DNA of 64,000 nt from Muricea muricata (taxonomy: Eukaryota > Cnidaria > Anthozoa > Malacalcyonacea > Plexauridae), in NCBI GenBank assembly GCA_963855995.1, contig OY979728.1, forward strand, positions 4,885,330-4,949,329. The letters are read 5' to 3'. Position 1 is the first letter of the stretch, and each line of letters opens with the position of its first letter. Below the pieces are notes generated by a model, which did not search any database, was not told the DNA's origin, and worked only from the letters and a program-made list of their open reading frames with translations. Of the stretch, positions 54,701 through 59,900 are shown in pieces. The position numbers were made by a program, and so were the translations under genes.

Positions 54701-56412
54701 TAATTTCTTTTGAAATCAGTTGTCATTAGGGTTAATTTCAAAAGAAATTAGTAGGGCATAACACGAATATATGAATATACACCCTCCCCCCCCCCCCCCC
54801 AATTAACGCTCTAGCCACGGCCCTGGTGGCAATCTTGTTGCAACAGGCCTGTTCAGAGTTGTTAGGACAACCTTGTAACAAGTCTGATATTCCCGTCAAG
54901 CTTCCTACAAGTTGTTAGCAGCTTGCTCAAAATTTCAAGTATTTTTTTTTTGAAATACCACGTAAGTTTACGTGGTGTTTCCACAAAATTATATTTTCAT
55001 TTGATATTCACCATGCAAACATACAAGGAACTTGTTCTGAACTTGTTAACGGCATGTTGACAGATTTCCCACAAGTTGTGAGACTTGTACGCGTGTGCAG
55101 GCCATTAGCGGTTGAAAGTCGTTAAGAATCTAGTCGCACGTCTTCCGGCCTGACGAGGAGAAAATGACAGGAGTGCGATGAGGCGTGCAGTGGAGTGTAA
55201 TTCCTTCATAAAATAACAAACTTTATGGGACTCAATTTTATTTTTGTGAAACTGTGAAAATATATTTTGAACTAGATTTAAATTTTAAGCAATTAATTTC
55301 TTTCCGACTGTGAAAGAATGGTTTCTACAGATTAAACATGGTAGAGCACTTCGTAGTTGAATTATCTTTTTTGTATACCCTGTGTATATCATACACGTCG
55401 AAGGAACATTTTAACGACGATTGACAACGGATTGCGACCCATCATTGAAAATCGTTTCATGTGACACTAGCTTAACCATAGGCAGCCCAGGAACGCGGTG
55501 TTTCGTCTTTACCGATGTGACGTATGCATAATTATAATTATGCATACGTCACATCGATAAAGACAAAACACCGCGTTCCTGGGCTGCCTATGGCTTAACC
55601 AACAATGTGCGTGTACTGATTAGATGTTTCTTCGTAGCAACTCTCAACAGAAGAATATTTTATTTGTGGCTGCGACGAATCGTCCTGAAGTGTTAGATGA
55701 AGCCATCTTGAGACCAGGTCGTGTCGATCGTGTTGTGTATGTACCACATCCTGACAGGGAAACTAGACTGGATATACTCAGGCTATATTGCAAGAACATG
55801 CCTACTGCAGATGATGTAAGTGCTAATAAGATTGCAGATCAAACTGAACTTTACTCGGGAGCTGATTTGAAAAACCTCTGTCGCGAGGTAAGTACAAAGT
55901 TTGTTTCAGTTTTTATCTAAAGTTTATTTTTCAATCATGACCAACAAGGCAATCATGCACTAATTCTTTTACATTTCCGTTTCGCTGCGATAGCAAGATC
56001 TATTGTTTTAAGATTATGCCGTCAAGTTTAAATAAATTAAAAGTTTAGGTATAGCACTGTGAGACAATTTTTAATAACTGCGATAACGGTATTTCCGTTA
56101 CATAGCATTATCAACCAAATATCGTAAATAAGTAAGAATACCGGTATTTGTTAGTGACATTTGTAACATCATTTATCAAGCGATAAAATTTATATTTCCC
56201 TGGTCCTTTTATGATGACCTACACTTTTCTGCGCTGATATTTCTTTAATGTTATCTTTTCTCCAGGCGGCGCTGAATGCTCTACAAGATCTGGGTGTCGA
56301 GAATTGTTCTCATGTCGAACAGAAACACTTCATCCAAGCCCTCTCTGCTATGTCACCTTCACTGTCACGAGAACAAGTGAAATCTTATGAAAACATGGCT
56401 TTATCTTGCTAA
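30775..56412 (+). CDS. AFG2B: AFG2B (SPATA5L1) tandem AAA+ ATPase of ribosome biogenesis, interrupted by a Polinton
   Basis: Exons are 30775-31347, 34871-35235, 50580-50802, 51810-52008, 52448-52602, 53324-53533, 54200-~54400, ~55638-55887 and 56266-56412 (TAA). The N-terminal domain is in exon 1. The first AAA module has Walker [10 protein letters not shown] in exon 2 and Walker [11 protein letters not shown] in exon 3. The second has [10 protein letters not shown] in exon 6, where the usual Gly before Lys is Ser, and [10 protein letters not shown] in exon 7. ATSCHCTF after the second Walker A matches SPATA5L1. AFG2B works with AFG2A in cytoplasmic maturation of pre-60S ribosomes; this is family knowledge. 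The exon 7/8 junction is ambiguous: 54400 with an acceptor after CGTAG, or 54359 with one after CAACAG, both in phase. The exon 2-3 intron (35236-50579) contains a whole 14.4-kb Polinton. AATAAA follows at about 56544. Confidence 0.9.
31374..33425. repeat. Large foldback element (~2 kb) in AFG2B intron 1
   Basis: GCATGAGTCAAATCCAAGCG at 31374 is mirrored by CGCTTTGATTTGACTCATGC ending at 33423. Inner inverted pairs include the CTCGCTCGAA-rich blocks at 31730-31900 and 32840-32930, and ATTGTTTTTGAAATATGC (32940) with its partner near 33210. Further small palindromes (33035-33110 and 33125-33182) and an inverted-repeat block at 32040-32250 (TGGACGAACTTA) lie within. The G/C runs near 33380 are part of the right arm. 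It begins less than 40 bp after the exon 1 donor. No coding was recognised. Confidence 0.6.
33487..33838. repeat. Foldback element in AFG2B intron 1
   Basis: The CCATTCCCCTATTAGACAA left arm and TTGTCTAATTGGGGAATGG right arm mirror each other, with GTATACTTTTGTATTAC and its complement at the inner edges. A diverged relative of the element is seen at about 52090-52370. Confidence 0.65.
33868..33990. repeat. Short foldback in AFG2B intron 1
   Basis: AGTATTAATGAAAAATCACA near 33871 is mirrored by TGTGATTTTTCATCAATACT. The centre contains ATAATACCGCGAGTGC/GCATGAGTGTATTAT. Confidence 0.55.
35285..35345. repeat. 17-bp tandem repeat
   Basis: The unit GGGTATATTTTTGATAT is repeated three times plus a partial copy, about 50 bp after the AFG2B exon 2 donor. 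Confidence 0.75.
35594..35880. repeat. 41-bp GC-rich minisatellite, seven copies
   Basis: Each unit is an AGGGCGCCGCAAGGGTACCGC half followed by an AGGGCGCCGCAAGCCTCCAT half. The seven copies appear identical. The GC richness contrasts with the AT-rich host. No protein is likely from the open frames that run through it. Confidence 0.95.
35895..36085 (+). promoter_or_regulatory. Left-repeat promoter: CRE-like and CCAAT motif array with TATA box
   Basis: Four CCGTGACGTA (CRE-like TGACGT) motifs and three ATTGGTT (inverted CCAAT) motifs lead to CTATATAAAT at 36076-36085, 25 bp upstream of the GRF start codon. This is a standard core promoter layout. The 3' tip is the same in the right repeat. 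Confidence 0.7.
36111..36851 (+). CDS. Triple GRF zinc-finger protein of the Polinton
   Basis: The protein has 246 residues. Three GRF-type zinc modules are visible: residues about 42-72 (C.H...FWFC....C.FF), about 91-135 (C...GRPFFVC....C.FWQW) and about 146-184 (C.H...LFYCC.....C.FFEW). GRF fingers bind single-stranded nucleic acid in TOP3A, NEIL3, APE2 and TTF2, so a role in element replication or repair is possible, but that is inference. The start ATG lies in the left terminal repeat, 25 bp after the TATA box. AATAAA follows at about 36887. It is outside the standard Polinton core set as far as I know. An N-terminal region without zinc ligands (residues 1-40) may be a leader. Confidence 0.85.
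   Translation: MLGLHLVWCLWFSQKPIIIQDAREGVERLIKALENRQNTMECLHGLPASSTVTQKGTFWFCGENPSCEFFCPDQDCYMFGKAVTAYRESGCVHPRCYGHGRLAKLRMVKDKNNQNYGRPFFVCSERDNPCSFWQWGDVFEGIKPICRHGLICRTKKVKKEGPNQDRLFYCCPHPRESACDFFEWKPDEDPLEPGCVCLFSMPPSYRYTVRKTGEIFTSKETDRKKAYDEFLRQKEVDELIQDLQIC
37066..38148 (+). CDS. Polinton integrase: retroviral-type DDE integrase with C-terminal chromodomain
   Basis: The protein has 360 residues starting at ATG 37066. The catalytic acidic residues are seen in [17 protein letters not shown] and VERFNRTLK, in the order and spacing of the rve core. A C-terminal chromodomain is clear ([10 protein letters not shown]...[20 protein letters not shown]). The enzyme would catalyse strand transfer and the 6-bp target duplication; the chromodomain may steer it to marked chromatin. 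The N-terminal helix region [13 protein letters not shown] is usual for Polinton integrases. TATAAAA lies at about 36992. The stop codon is embedded in a polyadenylation signal (AATAAA, 38144-38149). Confidence 0.95.
   Translation: MAEKYLHDLYYNPESPASFGGVEAVYRAAKEDGKFQLSRNKIRTWLRQQDTYTLHRPVRYRFKRNRVIVGGIDKEWEADLVIMDSLSKENNGFKYILTVIDVLSKYAWVEPLKTKSGENLVKAFEKILKKGRKPEKLHSDKGTEFTNRLFQTFLKKKKIFFFTTYNETKASVVERFNRTLKGKMWKYFTANNTLKYIDVLQKLVRSYNHSRHRSIGMRPSDVNLQNESVVWERLYGDEANKLFKYKFSIGDQVRISKARRTFKKGYLPSWTEEVFTITKRIQRKPPVYKIADYHGDELEGTFYEPELQKVIKTDSDYYRVERVIKSRMRNKQKEHFVKWLGYPDSFNSWIPASNVKSISK
38206..38964 (+). CDS. Polinton minor capsid (penton-like) protein
   Basis: The 252-residue product starts at ATG 38206 in a strong context (GCCATGG), 48 bp after a TATATAA at 38152-38158. 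The opening ([19 protein letters not shown], then [14 protein letters not shown]) is the conserved start of the Polinton protein that precedes the major capsid gene and has been modelled as a single-jelly-roll minor capsid protein. That structural role comes from published Polinton work, not from the sequence itself. It is directly followed, 2 bp later, by the pVI/pX-like gene. Confidence 0.8.
   Translation: MASQFYLTLPSNSSMEYFPANTLTNFKTKLAQPLELTGEWEVALSEFQYPRSWYNLRKGFDSHIYADSGGQGYFLTSTVPHGYYPTVKEFVSAVNKTLKTDANGDIWLTYNQLTRKMTVHVRNKARLVLTGRFASMVGFDKKELEIAKNTEAPLPVDLEAGFHAMYLYTDIVEPQLVGDSKVSLLKVVKCSGEFGDNVSVNFPNLQYVPVNVKSFETVEIDIKDDTQGKVPFEFGKVIVTLHFRQRRSPLFI
38967..39464 (+). CDS. Small basic glycine-rich virion-like protein (adenovirus pVI/pX-like)
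   Basis: The protein has 165 residues. A glycine-rich N-terminal stretch ([19 protein letters not shown]) leads to an amphipathic helix ([16 protein letters not shown]), followed by a strongly basic tail ending KKWRKQ. This layout resembles adenovirus core or cement proteins that are matured by the viral protease, which fits the adenain-type protease two genes downstream. Function is inferred from layout and position. Its 3' end overlaps the start of the major capsid gene by 16 bp. Confidence 0.65.
   Translation: MRHTYIPDANECKVYYLRSQNGGGLRGFHGARIQRGYGLGSFFKSIARVAIPLVKKGVNALGKKAIKTAVNVGQDVLEGKSVKQAVASRGRQAVNDLAKQGVDNIKRQIGGGSKSTNQSGPSKRLNTNSRKKVVTSTRASKRRTSPLDTQENIFDSQPTKKWRKQ
39449..40795 (+). 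CDS. Polinton major capsid protein (double jelly-roll)
   Basis: The protein has 448 residues. The conserved N-terminal sequence ([31 protein letters not shown]) and later [17 protein letters not shown] and [16 protein letters not shown] stretches are characteristic of the Polinton major capsid protein, predicted in the literature to have the double jelly-roll fold of virophage and adenovirus capsids. Size and gene order (integrase, minor capsid, pVI-like, major capsid, protease) fit. The start ATG lies inside the end of the upstream gene in another frame. The protease gene follows after 1 bp. Confidence 0.9.
   Translation: MAQAVNVLHKDSCGCGKSELELFTVPPTQIEMNKGFWESVDPVASVQTSDTIEFLCAANPDVYTDLANSYLHVKAKITKANGADLDADEQVGPVNLWMHALFSQVDVFLNNKLVTPSSTAYPYRAYIETILNFSKDTKSSQLTSALFYKDKAGKMDSVNPVANADAVNTGLKERYNLSKESKMVSMEGKIHSDLFAQERYILGGVPIKLKLVRTSPAFSLVSSADPAAYKVVIEDCIFRVRRVNVSSTVMIGHTEALNHTTAKYPINRVECKVFSAPRGNYSGNQPNIFQGQLPDRIVIGMVDSTAFNGSFKKNPFNFKNYDMTYLGLTVNGEHLPSKPLQMKFGDAGGANYVSAFQTLFAGSNKLFQNEGNGITRDEYANGYTLFVFDLTADLCARDHLQPIKNGNVSLEVQFGTALNLAINIMVLGEFQNLIEIDANRNVLCDFNS
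40797..41261 (+). CDS. Adenain-type cysteine protease
   Basis: The protein has 154 residues from ATG 40797. The catalytic set of the adenovirus/Ulp1-like C5 family is visible: His in GTHWVAIY, Asp in FMDSYG, Gln and Cys in [12 protein letters not shown]. The likely role is maturation of virion proteins. The stop codon overlaps AATAAA at 41257-41262, giving a minimal 3' end. Confidence 0.94.
   Translation: MNTLQILNVLQSDPFTKSVFTSVLPSDRLPDTISEKPKGFVVNVDGSDGPGTHWVAIYLAADGFGEFMDSYGQRPTYYSEHFKTFLENNSSTYIYNKHVLQSPWSNVCGQYCLFYALHRCRNIPMSTITNMFTNDKEWNDTLVRDFICKWFFVQ
41257..41306. terminator. Convergent polyadenylation signals
   Basis: AATAAA on the plus strand (41257-41262, overlapping the protease stop) faces AATAAA on the minus strand (TTTATT at 41301-41306), 38 bp apart. 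They separate the rightward and leftward gene sets of the element. Confidence 0.7.
41325..42062 (-). CDS. Conserved-type Polinton protein of unknown function, 245 aa
   Basis: I could not assign a family by motif. Seen features are a charged, partly coiled N-terminal half, a central proline-rich linker (residues about 85-110), a helix-rich block ([19 protein letters not shown]), a [15 protein letters not shown] motif, and a basic tail ([19 protein letters not shown]). The position downstream of the packaging ATPase suggests a virion or assembly role. The start ATG shares one base with the stop of the upstream gene (TAATG). Confidence 0.75.
   Translation of the reverse strand: MEHVKRLVLMPEHMVENTTQSKPLVPPLTSQVNHLDSEMDSLLKRQDITQDEKARLYSQILQRYLNYYDKRMSQPVRVSVVPSKPTTEKPETQPEPVDLPDNIETDILESVPPTMKTRARQLVKKLKENKDLITWDDKAQLVYEGKPVPGSNVIDLVNDVLRHRKNFNPQGWRLFAKALSDVNIPEGIVRNENRLKTIRDYKIGALHQPELEEASSVATAPLLGIKPKARKRRAQQAGRPYKWFK
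42062..42391 (-). CDS. Small Polinton protein of unknown function, 109 aa
   Basis: Start is ATG 42391; the open frame extends upstream only through a TTG. A leucine-rich helical protein with [15 protein letters not shown], an [20 protein letters not shown] block, a middle [16 protein letters not shown] and a hydrophobic C-terminus ([10 protein letters not shown]). Similar proteins accompany Polinton ATPases in other animals to my recollection, but no function is known to me. It is 36 bp downstream of the ATPase and overlaps the next gene by one base. Confidence 0.72.
   Translation of the reverse strand: MSTRLRRNSDFLKVLRKCTPAQRKAILEVAHDDLLEALTECCMNVYLKTIKVNPSVLKRLTPLKEDLRFVADNRNPLNQRREVLLQKGEGFLSLILTPIVEQLASLLTQ
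42428..43066 (-). CDS. Genome-packaging ATPase (A32/FtsK-HerA type)
   Basis: The protein has 212 residues. The chosen start is ATG 43066; in-frame sequence upstream has only TTG. TATATATA on the minus strand at about 43103 lies about 38 bp upstream. Walker A is [11 protein letters not shown] right at the N-terminus and Walker B is LYIFDDMM; a conserved Asn/Gln sensor stretch (IYIVQNLF) follows. This is the FtsK/HerA-like ATPase of adenovirus-related elements, which pumps DNA into capsids. It is the first large gene of the leftward virion set. Confidence 0.93.
   Translation of the reverse strand: MYSLQLTHPFGLLVSGGTKTGKTTFVKKLLGNVQVMIGPPPENIKYFYSEYQDTFAEIKSLVPNIEFIEGVPDVIFDSINPKTRNLYIFDDMMGEQDSVIAKLFTKKSHHGNLSVIYIVQNLFHQSKDHRTISLNASYIVLTKNVRDASQVIHLAKQIYPNNVKYFQQAYQMATAEPFSYLFIDLTPTCPDETRLRSGIFPNDKHYVYVPRT
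43114..43302 (-). CDS. Small C2H2 zinc-finger protein, 62 aa
   Basis: A single finger is visible ([21 protein letters not shown]) followed by a helical basic tail. The ATG is at 43302. It lies just upstream of the ATPase on the same strand. It could be a regulator of the leftward genes, which is inference from size and place. Short length makes it less certain than its neighbours. Confidence 0.65.
   Translation of the reverse strand: MPRLREDCPLCGKQGLLKLSNHLADYHHLSTKDRQYYLRQAKILPLDRILNELMKIHQSDRI
43303..43718. promoter_or_regulatory. Polinton intergenic region with palindromic GTCCC-GGGAC array
   Basis: It lies between the 3' end of the polymerase gene and the start of the leftward virion set, both on the minus strand. 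Three perfect 20-bp tandem units (43441-43500) each contain GTCCCGTGGAGGGAC, and another copy lies at 43380-43394. Single GTCCCG half-sites surround them to about 43525. It could be a promoter or operator-like region or an RNA hairpin array; the sequence does not say which. Confidence 0.6.
43719..49178 (-). CDS. Protein-primed family B DNA polymerase of the Polinton, ten exons, with N-terminal zinc fingers
   Basis: Minus-strand exons are 49178-49150, 49082-48719, 48621-48420, 48353-48267, 48223-48209 (15 bp), 48145-46767, 46703-46635, 46563-46510, 46400-45323 and 45136-43719. Lengths sum to 4,695 bp, exactly 1,564 codons plus stop, and all phases agree. Four C2H2 fingers fill residues about 63-170; a fifth C2HC finger is near 537-557. 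A possible OTU/papain-like site lies before it (Cys in [10 protein letters not shown] near 426-430, His in GSHFSYI near 521); this is inference. Exonuclease motifs [15 protein letters not shown] and YNNLDV, and polymerase motifs [25 protein letters not shown] and SKTYY, are all present, plus the GCYWHGHDC element. It replicates the element by protein priming, by family knowledge. The promoter is in the right terminal repeat. Confidence 0.92.
49303..49720 (-). promoter_or_regulatory. Right-repeat promoter of the polymerase gene, with a 7-codon upstream ORF
   Basis: About ten TACGTCAC motifs and seven CCAAT motifs (AACCAATCAGAGC) precede ATTTATATAG (a minus-strand TATA box) at 49303-49312. Downstream, an ATG at 49277 opens a 7-codon ORF ending TGA at 49254, about 75 bp before the polymerase start at 49178. 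The corresponding ATG in the left repeat starts the GRF protein. Confidence 0.7.
49733..49896. repeat. 41-bp GC-rich minisatellite, four copies
   Basis: It holds the same unit as 35594-35880 in inverted orientation, four copies against seven. The spacing from the element end is the same. Confidence 0.95.
52640..52765. repeat. Tandem repeat of about 45-48 bp after an AFG2B donor site
   Basis: Three imperfect units contain TTGTAATTTCA...TCTTGGTGCAATTTT. The array starts within 40 bp of the exon 5 donor (52603). Confidence 0.65.
52860..53180 (-). mobile_element. tRNA-derived SINE copy with an internal insertion
   Basis: The copy shares its ends and the CTCGAGCGAAGTTTGAACTCGCATCTTCG head with 24465-24705. 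About 75 bp rich in GTTACCCTAGCA and its complement (52963-53035) interrupt the anticodon-like part. It lies in an AFG2B intron. Confidence 0.55.
53634..53872. mobile_element. TA-flanked hairpin MITE, copy B
   Basis: CACAGCAAAAAACGCACAAC and the complementary right end TTTTTTGCTGTG are flanked by TA on both sides. The interior is nearly palindromic, with AACATTGTT units. It is in an AFG2B intron. Confidence 0.85.
54430..55100. repeat. TTGTTACAAG-rich repeat element
   Basis: Many short complementary words such as ACAAGCTTGTAACAA and TTGTTACAAG fill the block. A related block is at 59385-59730, and shorter ones lie in the inverted duplication (10085-10170 and 15035-15115). It is interrupted by a hAT-like element at 54634-54825 and a short palindrome near 54960. 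Confidence 0.55.
54634..54825. mobile_element. hAT-like MITE, 192 bp
   Basis: Ends CAGGGCCGTGGCTAGAGCG and its exact complement are flanked by the 8-bp direct repeat GTGGCAAT (54626-54633 and 54826-54833). CAGGG ends and 8-bp duplications are typical of hAT elements. The arms are about 85 bp and include G and C runs. Confidence 0.88.
55477..55592. mobile_element. Near-perfect palindromic element, 116 bp
   Basis: CATAGGCAGCCCAGGAACGC is mirrored to GCCTATG at 55592 with almost no loop (centre AATTATAATT near 55535). GCTTAAC flanks both sides (55470-55476 and 55593-55599), a probable target duplication. It ends about 45 bp before AFG2B exon 8. Confidence 0.85.
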
Positions 56413-56985
56413 CAGCAAACAAAATTATCGACATTGTCCTGGAAAACATTTTTTCCATTGGTTGAAACGACAAGTCGAAATAATGGCTTGATCGCTGGAC
56501 ATGTCGTGCAGATATCCTGAGCGTTTCTTCTACGCTAACAATGAATAAATGTACCTTTGTAATAATCGCTACCCTTGCATCATCTTGGTTGGGTTACTAA
56601 TGTGTATATGGTTGTATTTATCACTAGAGACTCATCTTCATCGGACAGTGAGAGATATTTGGAACGTAAAATGATGTACATAGCAACGGGCGTTGCTCTC
56701 ATTACTCAACATGAAGAACTTCACAGCAAAGGTAAGATGATATAACCTTACGTTTTCTTCACTTGAAAATCAGGGGACCATTAATGTTTACAGGCCTGAT
56801 CAATGATCAATGATTGCTAATATGTTTCTCCCTATCGGCTTGATTGTGCGTGTTTTTTGACTAGCAACTTTAATGCTTGTTCTAGAAGTGGGTCAGCAAT
56901 ATACATTACAGTATACAATCTGTTTTATACGATCCAAGAAATTTATTATCATCATTACAGTTTCTACACCCAATTTTTACATTAT
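56413..56985. other. Convergent 3' region between AFG2B and the ADAM10-like gene
   Basis: It contains AATAAA for AFG2B (about 56544) and, on the minus strand, AATAAA for ADAM10 (TTTATT at 56942-56947). A plus-strand exon-like segment at 56628-56731 has an AG before it, GTAAGAT after it and one open frame (YLERKMMYIATGVAL within it). Its gene is unknown. Confidence 0.5.
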
Positions 56986-59900
56986 TTACGTATGTGCTGA
57001 ATGAGTCTGGTGATAAGTTTGTAGCTGTAATCGACGGAGATATTCAATATTTATGGAGCCCAGTTGTTCAGGTTGCGCGTCATGTGGTGATAACCTTCGT
57101 ACGCGCCATTTTCGGTAACCATAGTAACTCAAGAACATGATGTTCGACGCTGTTACGATACCAATACACATGAATATATACCTGGAATGAAACAAGATAG
57201 CTTAGAATTGTTGATGTCAAAGTTTCAAACCATTTCATCTTAATTTTACCGCTTTTACATGTTTATTATATTTCATAATTAAATATGATTTTCAAATGGG
57301 TCCTAATTACATAACTATAATATATATTTATTAACTAGATAATAATATGTATATATAGAGATTACTGCATGGTTGGCGAGTGCGTGCGATTTTTATGCAC
57401 GAGTTGTGAAAGATTGCTAAACGAACGAGTGAGTTTAGCAATCTTTCACAACAAGTGCATAATAAAAATCGTACAAACGAGCCAACCATGCAGTAATTTG
57501 TTTATGCCAAACATATAGAGATTATTTCAAAACTGGAAACCTGTCAAAGGCGAACAATGTCGAAACAAAATATTGAACTCTCAATTAAACAGAATCATAC
57601 CATTTGTTTCTCCGTTATTTGGCCTAAATAGTGAGTCAAAGCTGTTCTTCTTTCTGTTTCATGTTTTTTAGTGAGGAAACTCTTCTTCTTTTAGACATAA
57701 AAGCCAAATAACCCTTTCGCTCCTTCCATAGATATCTCATATACACTAGATAGCGCATCTGCATATCAAAAGTGAAGCCAAAAATCTCAGCGGTACCCCC
57801 TCATAACAATAGGCGGCGGCCATATTGGTCGTTCCCACTCGTCAAAAAAATGCCAAAGAAAACACTATACTTTTCTGCACTTGTGTATTAAATACCTTTT
57901 AGCCGGACAAAACTGGAGTTATTGTCAACTTTGTCCATTTCCGCGATACAAAATACACAAATTATCATGCTCCGTGTCAACACTGTGGGAACGACCAGCG
58001 CCTGCGATCTGGCTTCAATTTTCGCCTGCCCACAGTGTGGGATGCACCATCCAGTGTATATGAGACATCTATGGCTCCTTCCCCAACACGGCGGCCATGT
58101 TGTGAGCAAAATAACCATACGATTTTCTTCACTAGTGAGAAAAATCGTATAGCCGTATAAACGTTGCATATATACGTATGATAGTGTGAATATGCTTATG
58201 TTAAATGTTTGATATGAGCATACCAAAGCATGTATGAGCATATCACTCGGGGATCAAGCAGTTCCTATAATTTCTGGAACTTTAATGATAAACTAACATG
58301 CATACATGTACAGGATAAAAAAACTGAACAAATCTAAAATAGCTCTGTTCTATACGTGAAGCGCCTCAATGTACGATGTTTGTTTATTAAATTGACTGTT
58401 TTTCACAACGAGTGAAATATGGCTTGCACAAGAAACTTTAAAAATGTTTAAAAGTGATTTTAGCTAGGTTGGTAGGAAATTTGTCATGTGCTATATTGCT
58501 TTTAAATTGTCAGAAAATTTCCGTGAGTCTTGAGCCGCAAACTTCCACATTTCCACAGTGCAAAATCAGCTTTGTGCTTGTTTAATTTATGCTTTACTTC
58601 ATTGCATACAATCCTAAAGGACGTGTAATTAAAACTTTTTGTCACACGGTGCAATTTTTTCTTCCAGCTTCCAACGCAATTTTTTATTGTATTAACTATT
58701 ATCATTGTCCTCAGGTTGAGCCAGCCTCTTCTCATCAGGAAATTATAATCCTCTTGAATGCACTGTTGAATCTTTGTTTATATGTTGTTATTATTATGTA
58801 TTACTTTGGCATAAAATTAAAAGCAACTCACCCAATGATAACATGCGCGACATCCTTTCGTTCGTTATATTTGTCCGTATGCTTGAGACATTGGCCAATA
58901 TCATTACAATACATATTCTTCCCACATGGTGTCTTGACGGGCAGGACTACCGTTCTACCTGTCAACTGCGAGGATGGTTCACATTCACCCTGGAGAGAGA
59001 ATCGAGGTGGATTAGCACATTAAAGGCGCAAGGGGGGGGGGGGTATTGCAATAAAACTTTTATAAAAAACTTTCATAATTTGGTGGAAAACTATTTTCAC
59101 TTTCCTGCAGAGTTTATTTGTCGTTATTTTTAGATCATTACAAATTACCCTAGATCCCTACAGTACATTGACAGGCGTCAAAATAACAGACATGGCATTT
59201 TTTTGTAATATTTACTAATAAAGAACAAAGGAAGAATATAAAAGAATGAGGCAAGCTAGGGATTCAAACCCGCAACATCAAGCACGAAAGACCGCGCTAA
59301 GACTTTTCGAATAACTAAGAACCTTTTCCAATTAGCAAGCTGTCCGCCATATTTTGTTAATTTAGTTTGCATGTTACACACATCTCATAGATTGTAGCAA
59401 GTCTGCATACAAGCCGTCAAAAAGTTGTGTTCGCACGGCTTGTTGCGAGCTGTCAACAAGTTTGGAACACGCTGTTGACAATTTGTATAGCAATTTGGTT
59501 GACATTATCAAACTTGTCACAAGGTTGTTCGCTGGCTTGTTAGGTTAGTCTGTTACAACCATTTTGTAACAATATTGTTACAACCTTGTTTCGTCATCCT
59601 TGTAACATTCTTATTATATCATGACTGTATCAGACTTGTTAAAACAAGCTTGTAACAAATCTGTTAATGCTATCAAGCTTGTTACAAGTTGTTAACAGCT
59701 TGTTCCAGACTTGTCTCAACAAACACGAAACTTAATATTTACAAAATTTTTATTGCAATATCCCTTTAAAGTGCCTGCAACATCATTGTTTTAGAGCTGC
59801 TTATTTGGAACATTTAAAATATTCTTAGAAAATGTGTGTGACCGAGGTAATATTATGTTGGTCTTCATAGGTATTCAAGATCGACTTAAAAAACAAGATA

